35,496 nucleotides of DNA, taken from Haliea sp. (GTDB taxonomy: Bacteria > Pseudomonadota > Gammaproteobacteria > Pseudomonadales > Halieaceae). A model generated the notes under the pieces. It was not told where the DNA came from. It did not search any database and was given only the letters and a program-made list of their open reading frames with translations. Both the position numbers and the translations under genes were made by a program. The DNA lies in the NCBI GenBank assembly GCA_030730585.1, contig JANQUV010000037.1:1-35496 (forward strand), in the 5' to 3' direction. Positions 9,015 to 16,611 of the stretch are shown one piece after another (the first letter of the stretch is position 1; each line of letters opens with the position of its first letter).

Positions 9015-9890
9015 ATGAACAACCTGTTGCTGTACGTGATCACGGTGGTGATTTGGGGGTCGACCTGGATTGCGATCAAGTTTCAACTCGGCACGGTGGC
9101 ACCGGTAGTTTCTATCGCGCATCGTTCCATGTTGGCCGCGCTACTGATTTTTTTCTATCTCACTCTCCGGCGCCGCCTGCTGCCGCTGTCACGTCGCAAT
9201 CATGTCATGGTGTGCTTGCAGGGGTTGTGCTTGTTTAGCGGCAATTATCTGTTTATCTATCCGGCCACGGAACACCTTGCCAGTGGCCTGGTCGCCGTGG
9301 TTTTTTCTACCATGGTCATCCTGAACATGCTTAATGGTGCCTTATTCCTGCGCTTGCCGATCAACGGCATGGTTGCCCTGGGCGGTGCTATCGGCCTGCT
9401 GGGCATGGTTGGCGTGTTTATGCCCGAACTGGAGAGTTTCAGCTTAAACGACGACGGATTCCGTGCCCTGCTGCTGTGTTTTGCCGGTACTTGCTGTGCA
9501 TCGTTCGGGAACATTTTTGCGGCGCGCAACGCGCGTGAGGGGCTGCCCGTGTTGGTGTGTAACGCATGGGGCATGCTCTACGGCGCGGTTGCCCTCTACG
9601 CTGCTGCGCTGGTGCTGGGCACCCCGATTACTGTGGATTGGCAATTCGCCTATTTGAGCTCCTTATTTTACCTTGCAGTGTTTGGTTCGGTCGTAGCGTT
9701 CTGGGCCTACGTCACGCTGATCGGCAATATAGGCCCTGACCGAGCGGCCTACAGTTCGCTGCTGTTCCCGGTCGTTGCGCTACTGATCTCGACGGTATTT
9801 GAGGACTATCACTGGACTTTGTTGGGGCTTGCGGGTTTTGGGCTGGTGCTCGCGGGCAACTGGCTGGTCATGCGCCGGGGCTCGGCGTAA
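9015..9890 (+). CDS. EamA/DMT-superfamily transporter
   Basis: 291-residue integral membrane protein with about ten predicted hydrophobic segments arranged as two EamA repeats. It begins MNNLLLYVITVVIWGSTWIA, the classical TM1 signature. GLVAVVFSTMVILNMLNG and a second-half segment SVVAFWAYVTLIGNIGPDRAAYSSLLFPVVALLIS are also typical of the drug/metabolite transporter family. The ATG at 9015 is chosen because the hydrophobic TM1 begins immediately; an in-frame TTG at 8952 lies inside the hairpin arm region and is unlikely. Substrate unknown; relatives export amino acids, metabolites or drugs. The small PHA-system gene follows 22 bases downstream and may be cotranscribed. Confidence 0.9.
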   Translation: MNNLLLYVITVVIWGSTWIAIKFQLGTVAPVVSIAHRSMLAALLIFFYLTLRRRLLPLSRRNHVMVCLQGLCLFSGNYLFIYPATEHLASGLVAVVFSTMVILNMLNGALFLRLPINGMVALGGAIGLLGMVGVFMPELESFSLNDDGFRALLLCFAGTCCASFGNIFAARNAREGLPVLVCNAWGMLYGAVALYAAALVLGTPITVDWQFAYLSSLFYLAVFGSVVAFWAYVTLIGNIGPDRAAYSSLLFPVVALLISTVFEDYHWTLLGLAGFGLVLAGNWLVMRRGSA

Positions 9891-9912
9891 GCTAGGAAAA
9901 AAAGAAAGGCAG

Positions 9913-10194
9913 ATGAACATGGCGGGATTCCGGCTGACCAAACCGTATAGCATGCCCAAGGAAGACCTGCGGCAGGCCGCCCAGCGTCTCGCTGATCAGT
10001 TGGAGCGGGAGCACGGTGTGCGTTCGCGCTGGGAAGGCGATAGCGTGCGCCTGAAGGGCAGCGGTTTTGACGGCAAGCTGTCCTTTCACGATGGTTTAGT
10101 CGATGTGTCAGTCACTCTGGGCTTGTTGGCTTCGGCGTTTAAAGTCCCGCTGCGCGCTGAAGTACAGCGCTATCTGGATGAGATGATCAGTTAA
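9913..10194 (+). CDS. Polyhydroxyalkanoic acid system family protein (PHA_gran_rgn-like)
   Basis: 93-residue soluble protein beginning MNMAGFRLTKPYSM. It resembles the small PHA_gran_rgn family encoded near polyhydroxyalkanoate genes: an N-terminal helix (DLRQAAQRLADQLEREHG), a short beta sheet (RWEGDSVRLKGSGFDGKLSF), and a C-terminal AEVQRYLDEMI helix. The biochemical role of the family is unknown. The ATG at 9913 has a purine-rich AGAAAGG upstream. The last 8 bases overlap the end of the convergent patatin-like gene. Together with the phasin-like gene at 64-639 it hints that the organism stores PHA, although no synthase is in the window. Confidence 0.75.
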   Translation: MNMAGFRLTKPYSMPKEDLRQAAQRLADQLEREHGVRSRWEGDSVRLKGSGFDGKLSFHDGLVDVSVTLGLLASAFKVPLRAEVQRYLDEMIS

Positions 10195-11257
10195 GTAGCG
10201 TAGCCCCCGCCAGTGGATCTGGCCCGTTTATTAGCGCAGTAAACTCTTCTGCAAGTACCCGGCTTTGTTCAATGCACTGTCGCCAGCGCTGTGCTCGCTG
10301 TGCCGCATCAAGGCGTGTGAAGTCGTTGCGATCGGGAATTTTCCCGCCTGGCAGCGAGGCGACAAAGCGCGGGCTGGGGCACAGCAGCACCAGATCGTCG
10401 AGCGTATTTAGCCCTGCTTTGCGCCAGGGCAGAAACTTGTCGAACCATCCCGGGGTGAGATCGGCCCGAAAGTGAGGGTAGAGAATCAGCCCCTCGCCAG
10501 CATAGTGGCGCAGGTCAAAGTGGTAGTCGATGATGCCACCGTCCCAATATTGGCCCCGGGGCGCGCCGGCTATATCGCGTTCACCGGCGAGCACGAAGGG
10601 AATTGAACCGCTAGCCTGCAGCGCGAGGGCAACGGTGGTGGTGCGCAACGGTGTATAGACGGAATTGAAGCCCTGCAGGTGGAGTTGTGGTGCCGGCTGG
10701 GTGCCGCTGTGGAACACCACACGTTGAAAGCTCGCGCTCAGTAGACTGCGGTGTATGCTGTTGCCCAGCGCGGCAGCGCCCATTGCTGCCCCTAACAAGG
10801 CGGGCTGCCGGGCGCCGGCAGGTCCGCGGCCACGGGCAGTGACGATGTGCGTGCGCCAGCGAGGGTGCTCGACCAGTGCTGTTGCACCCTCTGCCCCCAA
10901 TAGTGCTGACAGTATCTGTGCGCTCGCCGCACTAATTTCTTGTGCAGAGGGCCGTGCGCTATAGGTTTGATCCAGGTATGCCTGCTCAAAGCGATCCAGC
11001 GCCGCTACCGGGTCCGGTTGCGCCAGGCAGGCATGGCGCCAGGCGCCGATGGATGAGCCCAGCAACGACAGCGGGCGCTCACCACGTTGCAGAAAATCAC
11101 CGAACAACACACGATCAAGTTGTCCCAGTGCCAGCCACTTGGGCCCGCCGGAGGCTCCCAGCAAAAGACTAAACCGATCCGGGTGCCATCCTTCTTCGCG
11201 TAATATGCGCGCAGCGCGGCGACCTAAGTAAACGGACAGCTTAGGGCTAGCGCTCAC
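10187..11257 (-). CDS. Patatin-like phospholipase family protein
   Basis: 356 residues from a GTG start at 11257. Patatin-fold lipid acyl hydrolases use a Ser-Asp dyad; here the oxyanion-hole loop is GASGGPKW (about residues 34-41), the nucleophile elbow is GSSIG with Ser69, and the catalytic Asp lies in DGGIIDYH (Asp239). All three elements are present. AGAGAGG stands 7 bases upstream of the GTG, and the coding region overlaps the end of the AraC-type gene by 11 bases, so translation is probably coupled. An ATG at 11323 deep inside the AraC gene is less likely. Substrate unknown (phospholipid, wax ester or similar). The AraC partner may respond to a lipid-derived signal, but that is inference. 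Confidence 0.85.
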   Translation of the reverse strand: MSASPKLSVYLGRRAARILREEGWHPDRFSLLLGASGGPKWLALGQLDRVLFGDFLQRGERPLSLLGSSIGAWRHACLAQPDPVAALDRFEQAYLDQTYSARPSAQEISAASAQILSALLGAEGATALVEHPRWRTHIVTARGRGPAGARQPALLGAAMGAAALGNSIHRSLLSASFQRVVFHSGTQPAPQLHLQGFNSVYTPLRTTTVALALQASGSIPFVLAGERDIAGAPRGQYWDGGIIDYHFDLRHYAGEGLILYPHFRADLTPGWFDKFLPWRKAGLNTLDDLVLLCPSPRFVASLPGGKIPDRNDFTRLDAAQRAQRWRQCIEQSRVLAEEFTALINGPDPLAGATLLN

Positions 11258-12248
11258 TGCGCGCCTCTCTTGGCGTGCGTCCGGTCCACTTCTGATAGGC
11301 GCGCCGAAAATTGGAGGCATCATTGAAGCCGACCAGGTAGGCGATAGTGGACAGCGGCAATCGGCTGTTTGTCAGGTAACGCGTAGCATGCTCTGCTCGC
11401 ACCCTGTCCAGCAGTTGCTGGTAGGCAGCGTTTTCCCGCTCCAGCCGTCGACGGTAGGTGCGCGGGCTCAGATTGAGCATGTTGGCAACCTGTGGCATCT
11501 GTGGGTATTGGCCCTCCAGTTTGCGTAACAGACGCAGTGTTTGTTCCGATACGGAGTCATCTTCTTCCATATCGGCGAGAAGCCGGGCGCATTCATCTTC
11601 GTAGAGCGAGCGTAATGCGGGGTTGGACAGGGGTAGTTCAGCGTCAAGCAGCTCGGCGTCGAACGAGATGCGCCCTCGCGGAGAGTCGAAGTGAACGTCC
11701 TGGCCAAAGACCTCGCGATAGGTTGCCGCGTGCACGGGTGCGGCGTACGGCAACTCTACCCTTACCACTAGGTCTTGTCGGTTGAGCAGGCCGCGTAGCG
11801 TATTGAGCATCGCGGCGTACATGAGTTCGGTGCCAAATTCTGGTGGATTGTCGTTGGGCGCGGTCACGGTGGTGAGTACGCAGCGGCCATCCCGTTCGGT
11901 TAATTCCAGCTGCAGCGTGGGTGACGACAGCAAGTGGTAGTAGCGCATAAACAAATCCATGACTTGCCGCAGGTCGCGACAGGTCATGAATGCCTGGCCA
12001 AGGATGGCGTGCGCACTCAGGTTCAGGCGCAGGCCCAGGTACAGGCCGAGCGAGGTTTTGCCGGTCAGAGCGAGGGCATTTGCCACCAGGCGTGAAAAAT
12101 CATCCTCACTCACTCTAGCGCCGATTCCGGCCAGGCCGGTGTCGGCGAGAGAGGTGCCGACGAGCACCGCCTCACGCTGAAATCCCCAGCTCTCGACCAT
12201 GTCGATGAGGATAAGAATGTACTGCGCGGGAGCGCTGACTCTGGGCAT
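11247..12248 (-). CDS. AraC-family transcriptional regulator with arabinose-binding-type sensor domain
   Basis: 333 residues. The N-terminal about 185 residues fit the AraC-type ligand-binding domain found in OruR/ArgR-like regulators (QYILILIDMVESWGF at the start, LGLYLGLRLNLSAHAILGQAF). The C-terminal about 100 residues hold two helix-turn-helix units, ANMLNLSPRTYRRRLERE and IAYLVGFNDASNFRRAYQKWTGRTPREAR, the AraC signature. Start choice is uncertain: ATG at 12248 has an AGGGG only one base away, and an in-frame TTG at 12266 would overlap a palindrome. The gene overlaps the patatin-like gene downstream and is divergent from the diiron protein gene; both are plausible targets. Confidence 0.9.
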   Translation of the reverse strand: MPRVSAPAQYILILIDMVESWGFQREAVLVGTSLADTGLAGIGARVSEDDFSRLVANALALTGKTSLGLYLGLRLNLSAHAILGQAFMTCRDLRQVMDLFMRYYHLLSSPTLQLELTERDGRCVLTTVTAPNDNPPEFGTELMYAAMLNTLRGLLNRQDLVVRVELPYAAPVHAATYREVFGQDVHFDSPRGRISFDAELLDAELPLSNPALRSLYEDECARLLADMEEDDSVSEQTLRLLRKLEGQYPQMPQVANMLNLSPRTYRRRLERENAAYQQLLDRVRAEHATRYLTNSRLPLSTIAYLVGFNDASNFRRAYQKWTGRTPREARSER

Positions 12249-12253
12249 ACCCC

Positions 12254-12283
12254 TATTTGGCCACAAATAACCTTATTTTGACA
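12254..12283. promoter_or_regulatory. Overlapping inverted repeats in the AraC/diiron divergent region
   Basis: TATTTGGCCACAAATA (12254-12269) has perfect 6-base arms around GCCA. It is immediately followed by a second, overlapping repeat AAATAACCTTATTT (12265-12278). A TTGACA sequence (12278-12283) directs toward the diiron gene, though no good -10 is at standard spacing. The cluster is a likely operator for the adjacent regulator. Confidence 0.45.
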
Positions 12284-12359
12284 AGACTTCACCTTGCGGG
12301 CTGCCGGCGCCTCGAACATAGTGAGCGTCAATCTAACAAGTCCCTTCAGGAGATCGGCT

Positions 12360-13541
12360 ATGAAAGTAGAGTGGAGTTCGACCCCGCGCAAGATTCAGCG
12401 CTTTGCTCATGCGGATTTCCCGCATGAGAACCCGGACCTTGAAGATCTGCTGACGGCTGGCGATGTGGACCACATTGCGGAAATTTTCAGCACGCCGCTC
12501 ACCGGCTCCTACAACTGGGATTACAAGGTTCAGGACGACCGCATCAAGAAGCTATATGACCTGGGTAAGCAGCTCAACTGGGATCCCGAAATGGATATTG
12601 ACTGGGACCGTCCATGGCCGGATGAGCAGCGCATGCCCGAGCTGATGAACCTGCACACCTATCAGCCTTACCTCGACATGGATGAGCCAACCCGCAAGGA
12701 GTTCTGGCTGCACATGAACGCCTGGAGCCTGTCGCAGTTTTTGCACGGCGAACAGGGCGCACTGTTGGTGGCTTCCCAGCTGTGCTCCTGTGCCCCCACT
12801 TTGAATGCCAAGCTCTATGCTGCTTCGCAGACCTTTGACGAAGCGCGCCATGTAGAGGTGTTCAACAAATACCTGCAAAAGCGTATCGGACTCATGTACC
12901 CGATTAACACCCATTTGAAAGCGATTATCGACAAGATACTGACCGACGCTCGCTGGGACATGAAGTTCATCGGCATGCAGCTGGTGATTGAGGGGCTTGC
13001 CCTCTCTGCTTTCAATACTACGCGTGAAACCACGCCGGACCCCGTACTTAAAGATGTCGTGTATCTGGTCACGCGCGATGAGGCTCGGCATGTCACTTTT
13101 GGGGTCAATTACCTTGAGGAGTTTGTGAAAACCTTGTCCGACGAAGAGCGGGAAGAGCGTGCTCTGTTCGCTTACGAGGCATGTGTAGTGAGCCGCGAGC
13201 GCTTGGTGGCGACGGATGTTTTTGCACACTTCGGTTGGGACGTTGAAGAGGCACGCCTGCAGGTGCTGGAAGGGTTTGTTATGTCCACCTTCCGCAATCT
13301 ACTGTTTCAACGCGTCATTCCGAATCTGAAGCGTATCGGTTTACTCACCGACAAAATTCGGCCGAAGTTCGAAGCCTTGGGTATTCTGGAATTTGAAAAC
13401 CTGGCGACTGATGGTGATATCGACTGGACCTTACTGGAGCGCCCTTTGGATACCAACGAAGCTCAGGGTTACGAGCAAAGTATGTTGGCAGAGTTTAACA
13501 AAGTGCAGGAGGTGCCTGAGGCAACGCGCAAAGCGAGCTGA
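12360..13541 (+). CDS. Diiron ferritin-like domain protein (R2-like carboxylate-bridged oxidase/oxygenase candidate)
   Basis: 393-residue soluble protein with a four-helix-bundle diiron signature: Glu131 (HGEQGALL), Glu161-x-x-His164 (FDEARHVEV), Glu211 (LVIEGLAL) and Glu241-x-x-His244 (TRDEARHVTF). This E, ExxH, E, ExxH order is that of ribonucleotide reductase R2 and bacterial multicomponent monooxygenases. It is not the nrdB gene, which is separately present at the end of the window. The ATG at 12360 has AGGAG 8 bases upstream. No reductase, ferredoxin or regulatory monooxygenase subunit is adjacent, so the electron donor is unknown. The gene stands alone, divergent from an AraC regulator and followed by a strong terminator. 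The precise reaction is not known. Confidence 0.8.
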   Translation: MKVEWSSTPRKIQRFAHADFPHENPDLEDLLTAGDVDHIAEIFSTPLTGSYNWDYKVQDDRIKKLYDLGKQLNWDPEMDIDWDRPWPDEQRMPELMNLHTYQPYLDMDEPTRKEFWLHMNAWSLSQFLHGEQGALLVASQLCSCAPTLNAKLYAASQTFDEARHVEVFNKYLQKRIGLMYPINTHLKAIIDKILTDARWDMKFIGMQLVIEGLALSAFNTTRETTPDPVLKDVVYLVTRDEARHVTFGVNYLEEFVKTLSDEEREERALFAYEACVVSRERLVATDVFAHFGWDVEEARLQVLEGFVMSTFRNLLFQRVIPNLKRIGLLTDKIRPKFEALGILEFENLATDGDIDWTLLERPLDTNEAQGYEQSMLAEFNKVQEVPEATRKAS

Positions 13542-13557
13542 GGTAACTATCATGAAC

Positions 13558-13586
13558 AAAAAAGCCGGCTTCACGCCGGCTTTTTT
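13558..13586. terminator. Bidirectional rho-independent terminator
   Basis: AAAAAAGCCGGC, loop TTCAC, GCCGGCTTTTTT. The A run on the left and the T run on the right make it a canonical terminator in both directions, between the convergent diiron protein gene and rpsT. Confidence 0.95.
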
Positions 13587-13606
13587 GTGGAAACGAGAGC
13601 TGTGAG

Positions 13607-13876
13607 TCAGGCAGTCGCGAGCGCCTTGACTTGAGCGTTAAGGCGGCTCTTGTGGCGTGAGGCCTTGTTCTTGTGGATGATGCCCTTGTCAGCCATGCGA
13701 TCAATGACGGGCATGGCGCTGTCATAGGCGGTTTTGGCTTGCCCTGCATCACCGGTGGCGATAGCGGCGAGCACTTTTTTGATGTTGGTGCGTACCAGTG
13801 AACGGAGACTGGCATTGTGCGCGCGACGCTTTTCGGTCTGGCGAGCGCGCTTCTTGGCTTGTGGAGAATTGGCCAC
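13607..13876 (-). CDS. rpsT: 30S ribosomal protein S20
   Basis: 89-residue, highly basic primary 16S rRNA-binding protein of the small subunit. [26 protein letters not shown] and the C-terminal [18 protein letters not shown] are diagnostic. The start codon is GTG (13876), with GAGGA about 7 bases upstream; a rare start codon in rpsT is also known in Escherichia coli (UUG), where it supports autoregulation. A consensus promoter lies 40 bases upstream and a bidirectional terminator is downstream, so it is a single-gene transcript. Confidence 0.98.
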   Translation of the reverse strand: MANSPQAKKRARQTEKRRAHNASLRSLVRTNIKKVLAAIATGDAGQAKTAYDSAMPVIDRMADKGIIHKNKASRHKSRLNAQVKALATA

Positions 13877-13915
13877 AGTAGTGTCCTCGTGAGTTGGCGA
13901 TTTTCAGGAGGCGAG

Positions 13916-13944
13916 ATTATTCACATAAGCCCGTCAATTGTCAA
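13916..13944 (-). promoter_or_regulatory. Sigma70 promoter of rpsT
   Basis: Minus-strand TTGACA (13944-13939, 6/6) and AATAAT (13921-13916, 5/6) are separated by exactly 17 bases. Transcription would start near 13909, giving a leader of about 33 bases before the rpsT GTG. Confidence 0.85.
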
Positions 13945-14026
13945 CTGCAAAGCCCGCGGCTGCGCCAGCCCCGGAAGCTGCGCTATACTCTCTCGTTTGA
14001 CTTAATCAGCGCCGGAACACCACCTC

Positions 14027-14668
14027 ATGGTCGCCACCCAGGTACACACAACCGAGCCTTCGGTCAGCACCTTCGAGCGCATCCTCGATGCCGCGGAAGA
14101 TCTGTTCGCCAAGAAGGGCTATAAAGGCGCTTCATTGGGCGAGGTGGCAGAGCGGGTCGGGATTCGCTCTCCCAGTTTGTACAATCATTTTCGCAACAAG
14201 GAAGCGCTATATCGCGCCGTGCTTAGCCGCCTGCTCGATGAATTTGCCGCCCCCATGGATGAGTTGAACGAGGCGCCCATTACCGATGAGCGGTTGCAAC
14301 AATGGCTGGAAGCCATCGTGCGCAAGCACCACGCTAATCCGAATTTGGCGCGCTTGCTGCAACATGCTGCACTGTCCGGCGGCCCGGGCACCAATGACCT
14401 TATCGAGCGTTTCTTCCGCCCCATGTTTCATGATGACGATGGCTTGGCACAACCGGGGCTGCGGGCTCTGGGTGATGCCGGGCTGCGCCCGTGGGCGGTG
14501 ATGGCGTTTAACAACCTCGTCATGTCCTACGTCACCATGGCGCCGATGTATCGCGACTTGCTCGGTCAGGATCCGTTTAGCGAAGAGGCGCTGGAGCGTC
14601 AGCTGACACTGGTGAAAACCCTGCTGCGCGCTGTGATCGCGACCCCTGCCGCTTCTGCGGAGATCTGA
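14027..14668 (+). CDS. TetR/AcrR-family transcriptional regulator
   Basis: 213 residues. The N-terminal HTH spans about residues 15-62: TFERILDAAEDLFAKKGYKGASLGEVAERVGIRSPSLYNHFRNKEALYRAV, an almost perfect TetR signature. The C-terminal half is a helical ligand-binding domain of unknown specificity. The ATG at 14027 has only a weak CGGAA upstream. It is divergent from rpsT and separated from the following phosphatase gene by 12 bases, so they form an operon. A weak TATACT lies at 13984-13989. It probably autoregulates the pair. Confidence 0.93.
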   Translation: MVATQVHTTEPSVSTFERILDAAEDLFAKKGYKGASLGEVAERVGIRSPSLYNHFRNKEALYRAVLSRLLDEFAAPMDELNEAPITDERLQQWLEAIVRKHHANPNLARLLQHAALSGGPGTNDLIERFFRPMFHDDDGLAQPGLRALGDAGLRPWAVMAFNNLVMSYVTMAPMYRDLLGQDPFSEEALERQLTLVKTLLRAVIATPAASAEI

Positions 14669-14680
14669 TTTGGAGAATTC

Positions 14681-15679
14681 ATGGCTCTTATAAAGGACGC
14701 GGTGCATATCTGGCGTGCGCCGGAGGGTGACTACCATGTGGAGTGGGCGGCTAGCCACCCGGAGACTCGCGTCAGTGTTGATCCCCTGGGCGATCTGGGT
14801 GCCCTGCAAGCCCACTATGAAGATTGCGCCCCGCGTATGCGAATGACGGGCTTGCCGGTGGGCCGCCGCCATCAGTTTCGTCTGCGTGACCAGCACGGTA
14901 ACGAGGTGGTTGCCATGGAGCGGCGGTTGGGTATGCAGGGTACGCCGAACTTTCGTGACTTTGGTGGTTACCGCACAACGGACGGGCGCCATGTTCGTTG
15001 GGGGTATTTATACCGGTCGGGGCAATTGTCGGGCCTTACAGAACAGGACCTGAGCCTGCTTTCCAGTTTGAACCTCGACTTGGTTTGCGATTTTCGGCGC
15101 GAGGAGGAGCAGGATAATAGCCCCAATCGGCTTCCCGATGTGCGCCGCCCCCGCATCGCCAGCCTGCCCATTACGCCGGGCAGCAACAATGCGGCCTTTG
15201 CAGGTGGGCGGCTGGACGGCGGTGGGCGTCAGCCGATGTTTGACTTCATGGTGGACATCAACCGTGACTTCGTCGAGGCTCAAGGGCCCATGTACAAGCA
15301 GATGTTCCAGGAGATTTTTGCTCAGGATGATGCACGGTTTCTGGTGCATTGCGCCGCGGGCAAAGACCGCACAGGGTTTGCGGCGGCGATTATTTTGCTG
15401 GCGTTGGGTGTTTCCGTTGAGCAAGTCATGGCCGATTACCTGTTAACGCGTCGCTTCTTTGACCCGCGCCAGGAAATCGACCGCTTGCGGGTCAAATATG
15501 GATTTGATTCAGAAGAAGATGAGGCGATTATGCCGATGCTGGAAGTGCATGAGGCCTATTTGCAGCGGGCGCTGCAGGCTATCGCTGATTATGGTGACGT
15601 GAACAGTTATTTGGCAGACGTGCTGGGGGTTGGTGGCGCCGAGCGCAACGAATTGCGCCGGCGCTACCTGGAAAGCTGA
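14681..15679 (+). CDS. Tyrosine-protein phosphatase family (Y_phosphatase3-type)
   Basis: 332 residues. The signature loop HCAAGKDRTG (Cys224 nucleophile, Arg230) is the CX5R motif of dual-specificity/lipid-type phosphatases, in the H-C-x-x-G-K-D-R-T-G form typical of the bacterial Y_phosphatase3 family (MptpB/LipA-like). NFRDFGGY at about 90-97 is the second family signature. Residues 1-85 look like a small beta-rich accessory domain. Neither a signal peptide nor a transmembrane segment is seen, so it is cytosolic. GGAG precedes the ATG at 14681. Substrates could be phosphotyrosine or phosphoinositide-like molecules. It is cotranscribed with the TetR gene just upstream. Confidence 0.88.
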   Translation: MALIKDAVHIWRAPEGDYHVEWAASHPETRVSVDPLGDLGALQAHYEDCAPRMRMTGLPVGRRHQFRLRDQHGNEVVAMERRLGMQGTPNFRDFGGYRTTDGRHVRWGYLYRSGQLSGLTEQDLSLLSSLNLDLVCDFRREEEQDNSPNRLPDVRRPRIASLPITPGSNNAAFAGGRLDGGGRQPMFDFMVDINRDFVEAQGPMYKQMFQEIFAQDDARFLVHCAAGKDRTGFAAAIILLALGVSVEQVMADYLLTRRFFDPRQEIDRLRVKYGFDSEEDEAIMPMLEVHEAYLQRALQAIADYGDVNSYLADVLGVGGAERNELRRRYLES

Positions 15680-15952
15680 TTACAGGGCGTCGCAGGCGGC
15701 CTTGGCGGCTTTGATCTGCTTGCGCTCACAGTTATCGTTCAGCTCGGTGCCAGCGCACCACTTGCGACGATTTTCCCACGCGGTTAGTGTGGCGGTTTTG
15801 CCATTGGAGCATTTGACCAGGTATTCGGAGTAGGCCGCGCCGGCGCCAGACTCGTGGTTACCCTGGAAGACAATGCTGGTGGGTTTAGAGGCAAACGCAA
15901 CGGCAGACATGGTAAGCAGTGCCGATACAGCGGCAATTTTGGCGATTTTCAT
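15680..15952 (-). CDS. Small exported hypothetical protein
   Basis: 90 residues with a classical Sec signal peptide (MKIAKIAAVSALLTMSAVAFA, cleavage probably after AFA, about residue 22). The mature about 68 residues contain four cysteines (VKCSNG, KWCAG, DNCER, AACDAL), suggesting two disulfides in the periplasm or outside. The ATG at 15952 has TGAGGA 7 bases upstream. It ends exactly one base after the convergent phosphatase gene. Function unknown. Confidence 0.75.
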   Translation of the reverse strand: MKIAKIAAVSALLTMSAVAFASKPTSIVFQGNHESGAGAAYSEYLVKCSNGKTATLTAWENRRKWCAGTELNDNCERKQIKAAKAACDAL

Positions 15953-16055
15953 GGTAGTTCCTCAGTGAGCGGTTTCAGTATGGGTCCAGCCTGTCTCTGC
16001 AGGGCGGCACTGGCATGTTGGCGCCAGTATAGAACTGAAATACGTGTGTAGAAAA

Positions 16056-16182
16056 GTTACGGATTCGTAACTACCGAGGATGAGAGGTAACGTTGGAAGC
16101 GATCCCTGCGATAGATTATTATTTAAGAGTATGATTTAAAAAGAAATAAAATATCTGGAAACGTCGGGCAGCGTAACGTTAC
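16056..16182. promoter_or_regulatory. Cluster of GTAACG-type inverted repeats
   Basis: The non-coding AT-rich stretch 15953-16216 holds GTTACGGATTCGTAAC (16056-16071, perfect arms), GTAACGTT (16087-16094) and the perfect 10-bp palindrome GTAACGTTAC (16173-16182). A further GTAAC lies at 16208-16212. The recurrence of one half-site suggests binding sites for a dimeric regulator. Nothing else was recognised in this stretch. Confidence 0.4.
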
Positions 16183-16216
16183 AAATGTTTAATACACACC
16201 GCCCAAGGTAACAAGC

Positions 16217-16438
16217 TTAGCTCATCCAGATTAGCACAAGCCCGATGCCTGCCAAGCCAACAGAGGCTCCCGCTTTATCGAGACGAAACAATCCGTAGGC
16301 GTAGGCCAAGGGGGGTAGCATGAGTGCGCAGAGTCCCCAAAGGTAGTCTTCTTTCCAGGATTCAATAAGTAACAGCACCCAGCTGACCAGCAGCGTGGCG
16401 AGGCCGAAGGTAATTAATACTGCATGCGTGGCTTCCAT
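16217..16438 (-). CDS. Small membrane protein of unknown function
   Basis: 73 residues starting MEATHAVLITFGLATLL. Three hydrophobic segments (about 5-24, 33-48, 52-71) separated by short charged turns (ESWKEDY, RLDKAGA) predict an integral inner-membrane protein. The ATG at 16438 has an excellent GGGAGGA just upstream; an in-frame ATG at 16459 would bury that site in the coding region. No recognised family. It lies downstream of the divergent promoter region of the acyltransferase gene. Confidence 0.65.
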   Translation of the reverse strand: MEATHAVLITFGLATLLVSWVLLLIESWKEDYLWGLCALMLPPLAYAYGLFRLDKAGASVGLAGIGLVLIWMS

Positions 16439-16611
16439 GGTTCCTCCCATTAGGCACATGGCTCCGGTGGAGCGGGCGTCAGATTAGCAGAACCAAGGCA
16501 GGCTGTCAGTGCAAGCAGCGCCCTTTCTGCTAGGCGTTGGCTTAATCTGCCGGATGACGTGCTGGGTGAATTTGGGTATCGTGTGCCGTTGTTTTTTGAG
16601 AGGATATTGCT

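Noticed and set aside
12554-13229. Minus-strand open frame of about 225 codons
   Set aside because: Antisense to the diiron protein, which has a clear start, ribosome-binding site and complete ligand set.
16161-16216. ACACACCGCCC followed by GGTAACAAG, resembling fragments of the 16S rRNA 3' region
   Set aside because: Only two short words match and the conserved sequence that should surround them is missing; no rRNA gene is present.
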